64,000 nucleotides of DNA from Lagopus muta (GCF_023343835.1 NC_064437.1:54510972-54574971), one strand, 5' to 3'; positions 27,601 to 38,500 are shown, counted from the stretch's first letter. Program-made: numbers and translations. The notes: generated by a model from the letters alone, not told the origin.

Positions 27601-27658
27601 CTAACCCCCAGAGCAGGGAAGGTATCTCTTCTTCATGCTTCTTGGACTCAGGCTGCAT
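3496..27658 (-). CDS. STN1: STN1 (OBFC1), CST complex subunit, complete spliced coding sequence
   Basis: STN1 binds CTC1 and TEN1 to form the CST complex, an RPA-like single-strand DNA binder that brings in DNA polymerase alpha-primase for telomere C-strand fill-in and replication restart in the nucleus. Nine exons join in phase, all with GT-AG introns, into 1092 bp (363 codons plus stop); human STN1 has 368 residues. The N-terminal OB fold covers roughly residues 50-170 and two winged-helix domains fill about 190-363. From remembered human data, the Coats-plus positions Arg135 and Asp157 correspond to Arg137 and Asp159 here. The TEN1-contact residues Asp78, Ile164 and Met167 correspond to Asp78, Ile166 and Met169. 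The DNA-contact residues Trp89 and Arg139 are kept as Trp89 and Arg141, while Tyr141 is Phe143. No frameshift or premature stop is seen. The start Met matches the mammalian start (MQP). The gene runs divergently from SLK. Confidence 0.98.
4020..4118 (-). mobile_element. CR1 LINE fragment (3' end, truncated)
   Basis: The plus strand reads CACAGAATC, then GAGTTGGAATGGACCC, TTAAAGGCC and CTAGTCCAACTC, then ACAGGGACAC and ACAGCTAGA. This is the reverse complement of the CR1 3' tail, so the element lies on the minus strand, sense to STN1. Only about 100 bp remain, with several mismatches to the usual avian consensus, so it is an old, dead copy. Confidence 0.85.
6291..6306 (+). repeat. A16 homopolymer
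   Basis: An uninterrupted run of 16 A residues lies in the last STN1 intron. No element with a poly(A) signal is recognised upstream of it, so it is treated as a simple repeat. Confidence 0.9.
7421..7493 (-). CDS. STN1: STN1 coding exon 8 (residues 288-311)
   Basis: This 73-bp exon has acceptor TTTCCTCCAG and donor GTAAGT. It encodes [20 protein letters not shown] and QKPR, the junction of the two winged-helix domains; the QKP motif is shared with mammals. It ends in phase 1 with a C that makes His312 with the last exon, matching the His before EKGCHF in human. Confidence 0.97.
7494..8077 (-). other. STN1: STN1 intron between coding exons 7 and 8
   Basis: A 584-bp GT-AG intron. I see no repeat or other feature in it. 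Confidence 0.93.
8078..8203 (-). CDS. STN1: STN1 coding exon 7 (residues 246-287)
   Basis: This 126-bp phase 0-0 exon has acceptor CCCATCCAG and donor GTAAGG. It encodes [19 protein letters not shown] and then a helix and strand ([12 protein letters not shown]) ending DLYYH. This is the second half of the first winged-helix domain, which in CST docks onto CTC1. Confidence 0.97.
8204..14922 (-). other. STN1: STN1 intron between coding exons 6 and 7
   Basis: This 6.7-kb intron carries simple repeats only: a TTTA-rich patch near 8765-8781, an A13 run at about 10308-10320 and a GGAA-type purine tract at 13194-13218. No CR1 or coding sequence is recognised. It is AT-rich and A-rich on the plus strand. 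Confidence 0.9.
13194..13218 (+). repeat. GGAA-type purine microsatellite
   Basis: A run of GAAGG/GGAA units of about 25 bp, purine-only on the plus strand. It is likely to vary in length between individuals. ETS factors can bind GGAA repeats, but nothing here shows such use. Confidence 0.75.
14923..15082 (-). CDS. STN1: STN1 coding exon 6 (residues 192-245)
   Basis: This 160-bp exon has acceptor TTTTTGTAG and donor GTGAGT. It encodes the linker and the start of the first winged-helix domain. Conserved blocks include [17 protein letters not shown] followed by SLVSLAD, matching the mammalian helix pair. It ends in phase 0 at Gln245. Confidence 0.96.
15083..15596 (-). other. STN1: STN1 intron between coding exons 5 and 6
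   Basis: A 514-bp GT-AG intron. Near its 3' end on the minus strand it holds a short TTTA/AAAT repeat at 15105-15126. Nothing else is seen. Confidence 0.93.
15105..15126 (+). repeat. (AAAT)n microsatellite
   Basis: About five tandem AAAT units, starting some 25 bp upstream (on the minus strand) of an STN1 acceptor. On that strand it reads TTTA and may sit near the branch-point region. Confidence 0.85.
15597..15708 (-). CDS. STN1: STN1 coding exon 5 (residues 155-191)
   Basis: This 112-bp exon has acceptor CCTGCTTCAG and donor GTAAAT. It encodes [19 protein letters not shown], the OB-fold exit and the C-terminal helix that packs against TEN1, then [10 protein letters not shown] and a linker. 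Asp159 corresponds to human Asp157 (Coats-plus site). The exon ends in phase 2 (AG). Confidence 0.97.
15709..16839 (-). other. STN1: STN1 intron between coding exons 4 and 5
   Basis: A 1.1-kb GT-AG intron. No repeat, element or further exon is recognised in it. Confidence 0.93.
16840..17001 (-). CDS. STN1: STN1 coding exon 4 (residues 101-154)
   Basis: This 162-bp exon has acceptor TCCTTACAG and donor GTAAGTGC. After a Ser/Pro-rich loop (ECPSTPSSL) it encodes a helix ([16 protein letters not shown]) and the core OB strand [12 protein letters not shown] followed by RTFRQQREI. Arg137 is the equivalent of human Arg135, the residue changed in a Coats-plus family, and is conserved. It ends phase 1 with a T that forms Tyr155 with the next exon. 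Confidence 0.97.
17002..18508 (-). other. STN1: STN1 intron between coding exons 3 and 4
   Basis: A 1.5-kb GT-AG intron. It contains short A runs only and no recognised element. Confidence 0.93.
18509..18580 (-). CDS. STN1: STN1 coding exon 3 (residues 77-100)
   Basis: This 72-bp exon follows a TTTTTTTTTTACAG acceptor and ends TATCAG before donor GTAACT. It encodes [14 protein letters not shown], one of the most conserved stretches of STN1, including Asp78 (TEN1 contact) and Trp89 (DNA contact) by human numbering. After it the sequence diverges ([10 protein letters not shown]), as expected for the variable OB-fold loop. Human has a slightly different loop length here. Confidence 0.97.
19403..19425 (+). 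repeat. (AAAC)n microsatellite
   Basis: Four to five AAAC units followed by an A run. Confidence 0.85.
22591..22629 (+). repeat. AC/TA/GT alternating tract with hairpin potential
   Basis: ACACAC, an AT core, then TAGTGTGT and TATAGTGTATATAATATA. The ACACAC and GTGTGT arms are complementary and could form a small hairpin. Confidence 0.7.
23001..23096 (-). CDS. STN1: STN1 coding exon 2 (residues 45-76)
   Basis: The acceptor TTTGTCTAG and donor GTAAGA flank 96 bp. The peptide begins [17 protein letters not shown] and ends AFHSYG, matching the first strands of the STN1 OB fold. It enters and leaves in phase 1, so it joins its neighbours without a shift. Confidence 0.97.
23404..23424 (+). repeat. 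(GTTT)n microsatellite
   Basis: T-rich tract with three to four GTTT units. Confidence 0.8.
26352..26376 (+). repeat. (TA)n tract
   Basis: About 25 bp of nearly pure TA dinucleotides, interrupted once by AAA. Confidence 0.85.
27247..27296 (+). repeat. Alternating purine-pyrimidine tract with two perfect palindromes
   Basis: Positions 27247-27264 read GTGTGTGTATACACACAC, an 18-bp perfect palindrome. Positions 27273-27290 read ATGTATATATATATACAT, another 18-bp perfect palindrome. A short CA run follows. Such tracts can extrude cruciforms or take up Z-DNA. They lie about 235 bp downstream of the first STN1 coding exon. Confidence 0.85.
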
Positions 27659-27664
27659 TAAAAC
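27526..27664 (-). CDS. STN1: STN1 first coding exon (residues 1-44 plus 1 nt)
   Basis: The ATG is at 27658-27656. Only six nucleotides of leader (GTTTTA) separate it from an acceptor that reads T-rich tract, then CATTCACAG. Upstream leader must therefore come from another, non-coding exon. The translated start [20 protein letters not shown] is nearly the same as mammalian STN1. The exon ends ..GTTCCAG followed by the donor GTACGT, phase 1. The segment precedes the OB fold and carries its leading helix (FARLYIKDI). Confidence 0.97.
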
Positions 27665-28285
27665 CTGTGAATGCCAGAAAAAAAAAAATGTAGTTATTGT
27701 CTACACAGGTGAACAGAAGCTGTTCTACGTTTTAGATGAATGACAAATTGACTTGTGATCTTACAAACTGCAATACAACTGAGCTGATGAGGAGTCACAG
27801 GAACTTATTAATACAACATCACCTTTGCTTCACCACATAAAAGAACAGAAAATAGCACTTCTGACAGTTCACTGAAATATTAAGACTCAACTTCAACAGC
27901 ATTCTACCTACTACTTCAAATGAAAGAGGATTTCCTTATCTATGGACAGAGAGAGATAAATATAATACTACTTTAAAAGTGAGACTGTGGGATACCAATT
28001 AGTTATTTCCTGTGTACTCCCATTTCCTCCCACCATTCCCTTCCCAGTCCATGACATTCTCCTCACTGTTCATCCTGCACTTTACTGGGGGAAGGAAGGA
28101 AGGCTTACTTTTTATACCCCCAACCCCCACAAAAAAGGCAACAAGCTCTTCTGTATTTTGAGCATGCAGTTTCCAATAACTCTGTAACAGTTACTTTCCT
28201 CTTACCTCTTCAGTCTCCCCTGTCTAATGCCTGCTATCTTTTGTCAGTACTGGATTCATTCTCAGCTTGCTGCAGTTGGTTTCAG

Positions 28286-28323
28286 GAAAACAAAAAAAAA
28301 CCAACCAAACAAACAAAAAAAAC
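28286..28323 (+). repeat. A-rich CAAA/CCAA tract
   Basis: Low-complexity run of A9 followed by CCAACC, (CAAA)n and A8. Simple sequence. Confidence 0.8.
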
Positions 28324-29439
28324 CACACACAGAAAACAAGCTCTCAACCTTGAAGGTTTGTCCAGAACATCCTGTAGAGGTTTTGAGGCTGAATATACTC
28401 TTTATTACTTTCTCCCATTTTAACTAAATTGTTCCTGTAAACCTTTACAAGTTACCACCAAACGGATATCAGTTGCTTACAGGTGTGGTGCAAAGGTGGC
28501 AAGCAAACTGATTTTGAGCAGCAAGTCAGGCTGAAAGCCTTACTCTTCAAAGAGTGTAAAAAAGCTCCTTTCTGTGTGCTGTCAGTGATCTCTGTACTCT
28601 GCACACGATGCTTATACATAGAGAGACAACATGACATGAATATCATGATAGCGTCTTGCATTATTGGGAAACAACAGAGCTTGGATTCCACTTTGTTTCC
28701 GTTTTCACACTTAAACCTTAATTTGGGCCTGAAAATCATTATAGCACAACATGCTAGAGCATTGCTGACATATACTCTATCTATTCTCACTCTCCTTTTC
28801 TTGCTTGAATCTCCCCAGGAAACACATTTTTCCTCCTGCTGAATTGCAGTCACTCATCAGAAGAAATTTCTAAACTAAGCTATTGACTGCATGATCTTAC
28901 TAATGAAAGGCTGTTGTTGCTCCGTATGCAAGTTCTCCAGTTTCTTTCTAAATAACCTATAGAAAATTTAGACTATAAACTTTTCCAAGCAACCATATAG
29001 TTTGAACCTCTATTTTACTCAGCACATGCATTTCTATAACGCATTTAGTCTTCGCAGTCCATCACTTTTTCCTTATGGCCTCATGTACACTGACGCCTGC
29101 CACGTCCCTATAGCCAGCATATAGTATAGAAATAAAAAACCCAAAAGATTAGTCCAACAAATGTTCATGGCTTGCACAAAGACATCACACACTGAGCAAT
29201 AAACACATACCAGAATTAACGTGCGATACATCGGAATAAGGAGAAGCACTGCTATTCAGTGTCCCTCTCCCAAACAGGAAATATTACAGTAAAGTTTTGT
29301 CCTTTTTGGTGCTACAGTTGTCCAACTACTCACTTTGAGTGGCACTTCTCTCAGACATGTATCCCACGGGTACAAACACAGTTCTCGTTGTCTATCATGA
29401 TCTTTTATACAAAGTAACATTCCTTTCTGCAGCAGAAGC

Positions 29440-29545
29440 TCTCTCTCCATTTCAGAAACCACTGGGAATTGAACCTGAAATCCTGCAGCTTCCCCGTAGC
29501 TCACACACCTCATGACAGCTCCTCCCCTGAGAAGCTCACACCCTT
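29440..29545 (-). repeat. Possible tRNA-derived SINE relic
   Basis: The minus strand at 29475-29464 reads GGTTCAATTCCC, close to the tRNA B box (GGTTCGANTCC). A weak A-box-like stretch (TGTCATGAGG) lies some 45 bp upstream of it. This could be an old SINE head or chance; no clear SINE family is recognised and the limits are approximate. Confidence 0.25.
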
Positions 29546-32500
29546 CGTGTACAGCACCACTCTGCCTGCTTCGAGATGCTTCATACATCTTAAGTTCTAT
29601 TCACAGACCTGTGGGTTCCTGGAGAAAAAGTAAGACCCTTCTCTAGCGCTACTAAAGCACAACTTCTTGTTTCTTCATTTGTTTTCAAGGCCACAAAACA
29701 AATCCACCAAAGTCCCACGGTAAGACTTTCCATCCATTTGAGGCTGGGAGAGTGAAACTCACTCCAGCCACTCTGTGGCTGACAAGCACGTGAGCAGCAC
29801 CCACAGCACAGCCCTGCCTTGCCCTTCCTTGGTTCTGGCAGTCTCCCCAATCTCTGCCATACCCCAAAGCCAAGCCCACTCACTTCCTTCCCCCCCCAAG
29901 CAGTCCACTTGTAACCACGTTTGGACCTGTTACAAACCAAAGCTTTGTGGCCTGGTGAGAGGCAAAGACCTTTGCTATTTCCTGTGCTCCTTGCCTCTAT
30001 ACACTCACCACAAATCCCTTCTCCTAGGGTAGAAGTCTTATAATTCTGTACAGGGCACTTAAACCCAGCCCACGGTGTTAGCAGCAGTTCTTTTCTCCTG
30101 CAACAAAGACACATCAACCAACTCCATCCAATGCACCTATTTTTCTGTTTGGTTATAAATTTTTTACATGCACATTTACAGCATTAGTAAATACAACGGT
30201 TAAAGAGCTGATAAAAATGCTTCAAACCAACTTCTACCTTGCCACAGAATGGTGCATTCCCGTAACTTGTTCTTGAAGTGGCACAGGAAGCCTCTCCATC
30301 CCAGGGGTTAATGAATTAGTGACTCATCCTGGCAAAAGTGAGACTTGCCATTATGTCAGGAGTGCTTGCAGCTCCGCACCGTACTGTTGGTGATACGCTG
30401 TCACCAAGGAAGATAACAGTGACTTTGTACAACGGAGATCCAAGGGCTGAATGGCCGGCATTGTGGCTACGTGCAGCTCACAATAAACAATCCCGAACAG
30501 ATAGAAGATGCACAAATGTTTAAGGATTAAAATGACTTTTGCTAAAGCATTGTGACAATGTTTATCGATACAAACAATGCAGAGTCGCAGAAAAACATCA
30601 TCTTATTCTATGTTTCATTTTAAATGCCATGTAAAATGGCTTTACAACTGTAGTGGTACAGGGAATTCAGTGCTGCCAGCAGTGCAAAAGGCAAGAGAGG
30701 CATCAAGTCCACAAGCTTAGGAGAGCAAAATATCCCTTTTGCCACTGTAAAACGTCTCTGAAGAACGGCAATAAAAGCACAGTAAAAGAAAAAAAGAAGT
30801 TGGAATTAAATTTTACTATCTGAAATACTCCTCTGGGAAAAAGTTCCGTTTCAAAGGCAAAAACAAAGTTGATACAGCACTTACCTAAGTACAAACAAAC
30901 AAAAACGGTCTGAATTTGATACTACTTTAGGCAGTACTCTATCCAAATAAAGGCATTTCCTTGACTTCCTTCTATCAATGTTAGCTTTCCTGACCATAGC
31001 GAGAACTCAAACAAGACCGTAATCCTCAGACTCCTGGTGCACTTAGCAAGGTATTATCTCAAAAGGAGGAGAGGAACCAAGGAAAGCTGGTGGTCTTCCA
31101 TCAGGTGCCACTACCTAAAACCAAGCCATTTTCTACATTCCCTCCCATGTGGTCCACCCGGGAGGATGGCCTAGGCTTGCTAGAATAGCTCCTAATTAAA
31201 CTACCCAAACTATTTGTTCAACAGAACCAGCACAGGCCAATATGTCTTGGCTCCTAATCCTGTATTCACCATGTATCTTTTTCAAAAATGGATAACAGAT
31301 TAAGAATTGGTCTTCTTCCAAGCCCGGTGAAACAGGAACCATGAGAGAAGTGTCTATTTTAATTCACCTTACAGAGTCTTTTCTCCAGATGTGTTAAGAA
31401 CCCAAGCTCTTGCAGGAAATTTCCTTAATCAGAAATGAGCTGTTTGGAGTCACCAAGCCGTAGAAGAAGCACCCTGCCAGTAGTTACCTGCAACCAGGCT
31501 GCAACTACAACTGAGCTCAAAGCCTTCCTCAAGCTGACTGAATCAGAAGCAGAGCATATCACCTATCCATGGAGGCAGTTTAAGAAGCCTACCAGGCATC
31601 TGCTCTTCTCCAAAGCCTGCAGCCACAATACTGGCACCAATCATTTATATGGGAAGCAGCACTTGAACTGCTGTAGTTAACAACCCACTGCATTAAAGTA
31701 GCTTAAAGTCCTCCTTGGTCTACTTGACTAGAGCAGGCCACAAACTGGCTGAGGGGGAATTGCTTCATGGTCAGCCATGACTGCCACAGAGAAAGCAAAT
31801 TGTGGAATGTGGGACAGCTGGGTTTTGTAACCACCTCAGTCATCTGAATTGAACTCATCTGTGCTTGACTCAACACCCTATAGGACAAAAGAGTATTATT
31901 CAATTCTTCATGAGCAGCAGAGGCACTTCCAGTACAAGGCAGTTAAAAATGGTTTTCATTATCCAAAGCCACATACAACATTTTTAATTAAGAACAAGCA
32001 AAGAAAACCAACATTGTATTATACAACTAGATTCAAGTGAGCTTGAAAGTAAAATCTTTCATTACAGACTATTTCAAACAAAAACTCCAAAACTGAAGCT
32101 CCCCCACAGACTTCTAAAACAAAACAAAACCATAATTAAAGAACATTTTCAATACCATTAATAAAAACAATGCACTACCACCAAAATAAATCACTCAAAG
32201 AAAGCAGGCTGAGCACTTCCAGTCTCCCCTAACAAACTACCTTCTGCTGCTCACAGACAGCTGTAATCTCACCACAAACACAGTAGTAGTGGCTGCTACT
32301 GATAGTCTTCACTTGCTATTTGTATGTTAAAGCTATGAGATAATCATGCTGAAGTACCCTCTTCACCTAATTCTCTAACCTGTCTGGAGTGAGGACAAGA
32401 GGAAGTCTATGAAGGCGATTAATTCTCTCTGAAAGCTGTTAATCTCCCATGGTGCTGCTAGAATGAGCTGAGCTGCTGAAAAGACATTCTTTCACTGGGA

Positions 32501-35500
32501 AAGACGGTTCTCAGCTGTTGGTAAAGTAAAAACAAGCAAAAACAAAAACACCACACATTTTTTTAGCATAAATACTAAGTTTGATGGCTGAAAATAAAGC
32601 AGTATAGAAGCTTTGATAGAAAAGGATTCCCAAAAGTCTCTCCGGCAAGTGAACATTTTTTTTGACAGCCACATGTAATTCACTGATCCGACATAAAGGG
32701 ATATTCAAGTCAGCTAACAAAGCAAAGCAAATAAGGCATCATTCACCCCATTTGAAGGCAACAGGTAGCTTTCCTACGCTGCTACAGCAGCAATAAAGCA
32801 GATTCAGTGCTGCTCCTTGAAGGACCATTTTTGAATTTCAGGAATTTGAGCAGAAGTGGCAGGCATTGGTTGCCAGCTGCCTTCCTAAAGCAGTTCACTC
32901 CACGCAAGGCTGCCTCAAGCTGGAGAGAAGTTTTCCTGACCATGTTTTACTCCTTCATATCAGTTTATGTATCTGGTGTAAATTAAAAGAGCCTCTGCGT
33001 TAGGATCAGAATTGATGTTAATATTCTTCGTGCAGAACATTCTGTTACAACCAAAGACTTCAACATCATTACCCTGGGGTTTGGTTGAGTTGCGCAGATG
33101 TGTTAAAATGTTTTCCAAACATTCCCAGTACCTAACAAAGCAGCAGGCTATGGCAGATCTACTTAAAGTTCTGAAAGCAGTTTTAATTCTTCTGTACTGT
33201 ACAAACAAACATTTAACTATATCAGAACAACATGAGGCTGTGCTCGAGTCCTGGTCTCCAAATAACACAGCTATTGGTACTCGCAAAAGAAATTTAGCCA
33301 GAAGAATGCTGAAGTCTCAAACACAAACGGGGCCATCGTGCAACCTGTGAGCATAACTACACGGTGAGATTCACTCCTTTGGAGCTCTTTTGGAAGACTG
33401 AGGTCTGCTACTCTGCTTACAAGGAATAATAAAACTAGTTGGAAGTTGACTTCTATTTCTAAACTGGTTACAGTATTTTTGTTTGCATCTTTTCCTTATC
33501 TTGTATGCAATTTTTCTCCTTCCAATTACACCTTGTAATGCTTCCTGCGTTTTCTCTCATACTGCGGGAAGTTCAGACTATTAACCCATGTAAGAACCAA
33601 CTTTTTGTTACACTTATTTTAATGCTCCCTGAGCAAGTTACTTGTTCTTTCAGCTATCATCTAGGAAAAGTATCGAAAGAGTGGTTTTCTACCTTAAAGA
33701 TGCTGCAATTCCCAGCCCTACAGCCTCTGAATTTCTTTCAGAACTTCCATACCTGAAATCAAGGACAGGATTTCCTACTCAGGACTGGACTGCTCTGACC
33801 TACAAAACCAAAAGCTTTCCTAGTAAAGGAATCTATTTGATTTCCTCTTGTTCTTCGGATGCTCAAACTAGAAAGAGATACAGTTCGAAATGCCAAAGGT
33901 GAATAATTATTGATAACTTAAGAGCAAATTACTCTGCACAATCTCTTACATTGTGTTCAATGAACTCTGAATGATGTGAAGAGTGCTTTCTTCCCTGCTG
34001 AGAAAACCTGGCTCACCTTTCTTTAGCTTCAGCTGCTGAATTCTATTAGGGCTATTAAAAATCCAGACATTCTGTCCTCTATCAAATTTTGGGTTATAAG
34101 TTTCTATAACTCTCAGATGATGCTCTGCAATAACAAACATTGTACAAATGTTCCCACTGAGTGCTTTCTAAATGCCATCCCTGAGTTGATACAGAACATC
34201 AGCCCTGTGCAGAACAAACCCAGAACTGCACAGTTCTGCAAGAGGACTGCAACTTTAATAGCTTTCCTCTCTATAGAGCAAAGAAGGCTGAACAACTTTC
34301 TGGTAATAATTTTTGTCCACCTTTAATAAAATCTCTCTCTGAACCCAGTAGAAAAGTAACAAACAGAAAACCAACACAATTTGAAAGCAAACACCTCACT
34401 GTCACAGCTACCCAACAATCGAGTTATTACTATTTCTGACCTCTTGGCATGTGGAAAAACACAACCAAAACATCCTCTTATAAACAGATTAAAGCATTTC
34501 CTTAATTGCATTTCAATAGATGCCACTCATGCTTCTGAAAGCCAGTCACTCCTGTGCACAGCATCCAAAACATTATATTACAGCTCAGCCAGAGGCCATA
34601 GAAATTATTTTTCCTGTTGTTAATTTTATGGGTCTCTGCTACAAGAAATTCAGTTCAAACTCATGTAATGGGATTGTATGGTTTAATCCATAGATACGGT
34701 GTGGTGTATCCTAAAACACAGTTCTGTAGATGGGAGACTAAAGATCCATTCTGACATATTAAAAAAGAAAAAAGAAAAAAGGTTCTGGGGATTCGAAATA
34801 AAAAAATGCATCACATCACAACACTGTTTTCTCCTCACCAGGTCCCAGTGTCCAAAGTTTGTGTATGCTACTGTGAAACACACAATAGCTGCTATTTGCC
34901 TTAACAATCCACACATTGCAGTAACAGCATATGCAGCTGTAGTATTGAGCAGAATTGCTACAAAAAGCCAATTTATATTCCTCAACTTACAGTAATTGGT
35001 TTTTTTTGCTTCAAAAAAGATCAGAATTGCACAAATGTCCGCAGAAATCCAGCTTAAGGTCCAGAACCTTGTACAAGCAGAAACTGCTTTAAACATGACT
35101 GCAACATAAAAATGACATCATTTATCAGTGAAAAGCTATACTGTTTGCTCAGTAAACTCATTTCAAAGTCAAGCTTTGCGTCAGTGAACAGCTGATCTCA
35201 CTGCAGCACTAAGGCCTGAACAGCAGGCTTCACACCAAAGCTCACTCCTCGATGAGTCTCACAACCCAGCATTACCCACCATCAGCATCCAATCAGTAGC
35301 AAAATATGTACCTTGGACAAAACATCTCATTAGCAAGACAAGTAGCTTAGATAAAGTGTCATGAGAGTGTATTAACCTTTCCCTGTGTAGAAGCACACTA
35401 TCAAGGCCTATTAGTACACAAACTCCCTTGGTTCCTCCTCAAGCCTTGGCCAGGCTGGAGGTAGAATCCAAAGGGAGAATGAAAGCAGATTTTCCCACCT

Positions 35501-38500
35501 AATTATCACTTAAACTGGCTTATTCAACAATATGAAAGCTGCACCCTCTTGCAGTGAAGTTGGAGACCTCACCGTTGAGCAGATGCACTGCACAGGACCT
35601 CCCAGTGGCTCAGGAAGGTTCTCCAAATGCACACTGCAAACAGGGCTGCCCAGTGACTGTGAAAGTGTGAGGGCAGTAGGTGATGCATCCTTCTTGATCA
35701 TTATCACTGCCCTCCTTTAGCAATGGTGAGCTGCACTGCTTTGCTCTGTATTATTCTTGCTGTATTGTTTCACTTACTATTTCATCGCCTTAAACTTAAG
35801 TGAAGATAAACACACTTCAAGTTGATGCCTGTGACCTTTGTGCTGACCCTGTCCACTGGCAAAATGATCTGACATGCAAATAACAGACATGTTTGTGGTA
35901 TTACCACACGGCAAGGTCTCCCCAGGATACCACTAACCACTCAGTGCCTTCCAGTCCTTTGTGTCAGACTGTCAGATTTTGCAAAACGCTCCCTCCTTTC
36001 AGTGAGGTGTATTTTTAATAATATATGAAGAAGGCATAATAAGCATCCTGCCTGTGCTACTGTGTAACCAGAATTGGATTTGCTGCCATAATATCAATTA
36101 AAAAATTACAATAACTCCTATTACAGAACAACTCGTTCCATGCTAAGATTCCAGAGGTGATCAGGATCATGAGAGAACACAATGTCTGCTCTGGAAAACG
36201 ATTCCTGGGAAACAGAGGACAAAATTCAGGATTTGCAGAAAGAAAAGCAGCAATACGTGTGGATTTTTTGTTCAGACATTTTCGTGCCAGTATTGACTGA
36301 GATGCAAAGCTATCTTTATCCCTTAATAAATTTCTAATCCTAGCCGCTATGTGAACCAATGCAAATTTGAAAGCCACAAGCAAAAAGAACAAATCAGCTC
36401 GTGACTGCCATGCAAGAGGCAAGGGGCTCATTAAGTCTGGAGGAAGGCAAACACGGAAGCATTTGTAATGCATGCTTTCATGTGACTTAACCAAAGCTTC
36501 TAACAGCCATCAGACCAACGGGGCTCTGCAAGTTTTAAATACTTTGCCTTGCATTCACGTACAGTTTTGATCAAATAGTTTCTCCTTTTAAAAAAAAAAA
36601 TTATCTCAAGTGATTAAAACACTTGAAAGACACCAATATAGCCAAGAGTGTAGTATTTTAACTGCATATGTTTATCTTTAAATCAATTCTTCAGATGGAC
36701 TCATCTGTGTAGTTCTGTGAGGTCATTAAAGTCACCGACACATGGAGTGAACAAATTTAGAATAAGAACTGTACTTTAAAAATAATTATTTATCTGCAAT
36801 GCAGAATATTTTAATACAGAATTACAACTAATTAGTTAATCAGAATTAATACTACCCAGAAATTTACATTTTGGGTATTCTCAAGTTAAACGTAAAGTGG
36901 AAACCATCTGACCATCTCATCTTTATCATGAAAGAGGACCTGAAATTTTACCTGCAGCAGTCAATCAATAGAGACTCAGCTACATATGTTGACATTTTCC
37001 ATTAAAACTAAGGCGTAATTCTGCTAAGTAGAAAAGCCCAACTTATCCCTCACATTACGTGTGTGAGCTTGGCTGTCCTTCAGGGCATTCATCTCAAAGG
37101 TGTGTTTGTAGCACAGCAGCTGGCAGCAAGAAGGCAAACTTCCTTTTTGTACTCTAAACTTCAGGTAGCATCTTAAAGAATGAATATATTTCACCCTCTG
37201 TTCTTCCCCATTGACCATCAATTTTTCTCAGATCAAAACTGGATTAAACGAATCTGAATCCTGACATTTGAACGCACAACTTCCTTACTGCAAGTAATAC
37301 CAATATGCTGAAACTCTCAAATGCTGTACGTGTCTATGGCAATTCTCAGATTGCCCATGGAAGTGCCCTACTGCCTATTTTCTGTGGAAGTGCATCAAAA
37401 GCAGGAGCATTGTAGGGTATCATCTCCAGGTTACTGACAAGAGGCCTGAGGAGCCACTGCAGCTGATGAGGTATAAGCAAATGGCTAAAAAAATTCTTCT
37501 CTACTTCTGGTAACAAGCAACTATTGTTCATATGTGTGCTACACATGACCAAATGATTGCTATTACTCATGTCAGAGAAGGCCATAAAGTGCTGAACACA
37601 GAACTGAATCTCAGGCTTTTCTGTTCAAGAGGACTTGTTTCCACATGTTCCATGCAGAACAAACACACACCTCCCTAAGCTACAGATCTACCAGCAGTAC
37701 ATTAAATAGAAGGGCTGAAGAACATTATGTATGATACAAAGTCTCCCCTCTCAATGCTTCCAACAAACCGGCAAGATGACTTAATGCTTCTTGAAGGAAA
37801 ATGCATCAGCCTTTTGGCCACCTTCTTATGTCAAAAAGGAACAAAAGAGTCTTTAGTAAACTGCACGTAAACACGAATTATTAACTAATGATACTCCTAA
37901 TGACAGTTCCTCTGTACTTGACCATCACTAAGTAGAATATTAAGACACAGGAATCAGGTACAGTAGGAAAAGTGAATGACTGATGAAATGGGAGAAAAGA
38001 TCAGGTATGGACGAGTCACCAGAACACTTCCATAAGCTAAATGTTGTCATACAGTTAATAAAACTATGGCAGTACAAGATGAAGCATCAAACTTCATTCC
38101 ATGCAATCCCCAACTCCAAGGGACAGGCAGCAGATTCAGCAGGAAGCAAAGCAGACTTTGGGAATGACTTCAGAGACAGACACTGGACAGATGAGATCTT
38201 GGCAAAAAATCAAGAATACAAGAAAGGAAGTTAGAAAGAAATGTCAAGCATTAAATAGAAAGATCTAGAAGTTAACACCATAGAGCTTACAATTGAAATG
38301 AGTACCTTACACAAGAGACATCACTAATACCAAGAACAAAAGAGAGCAGAAGATACAGTCTACAGAAGAACGTCTGCATGCAACTGGAAAGTATCAACAA
38401 AAAGAGCACATACATCAAGTAAATAAAACAGAGGAGACAGCAGCAGGTGCCAAGGGTGGCAGACAGAGCAGAACATACAAAACAAGAAGCACGTCTGGGA

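Noticed and set aside
28452..28853. 133-codon minus frame and 119-codon plus frame in STN1 intron 1
   Set aside because: Neither resembles a known protein, and both overlap on opposite strands without supporting signals.
34683..35096. 137-codon minus frame with hydrophobic stretches
   Set aside because: It could look like a membrane protein, but it contains a poly-Phe run from a T tract and has no homologue I recognise. It is most likely a chance frame in intron 1.
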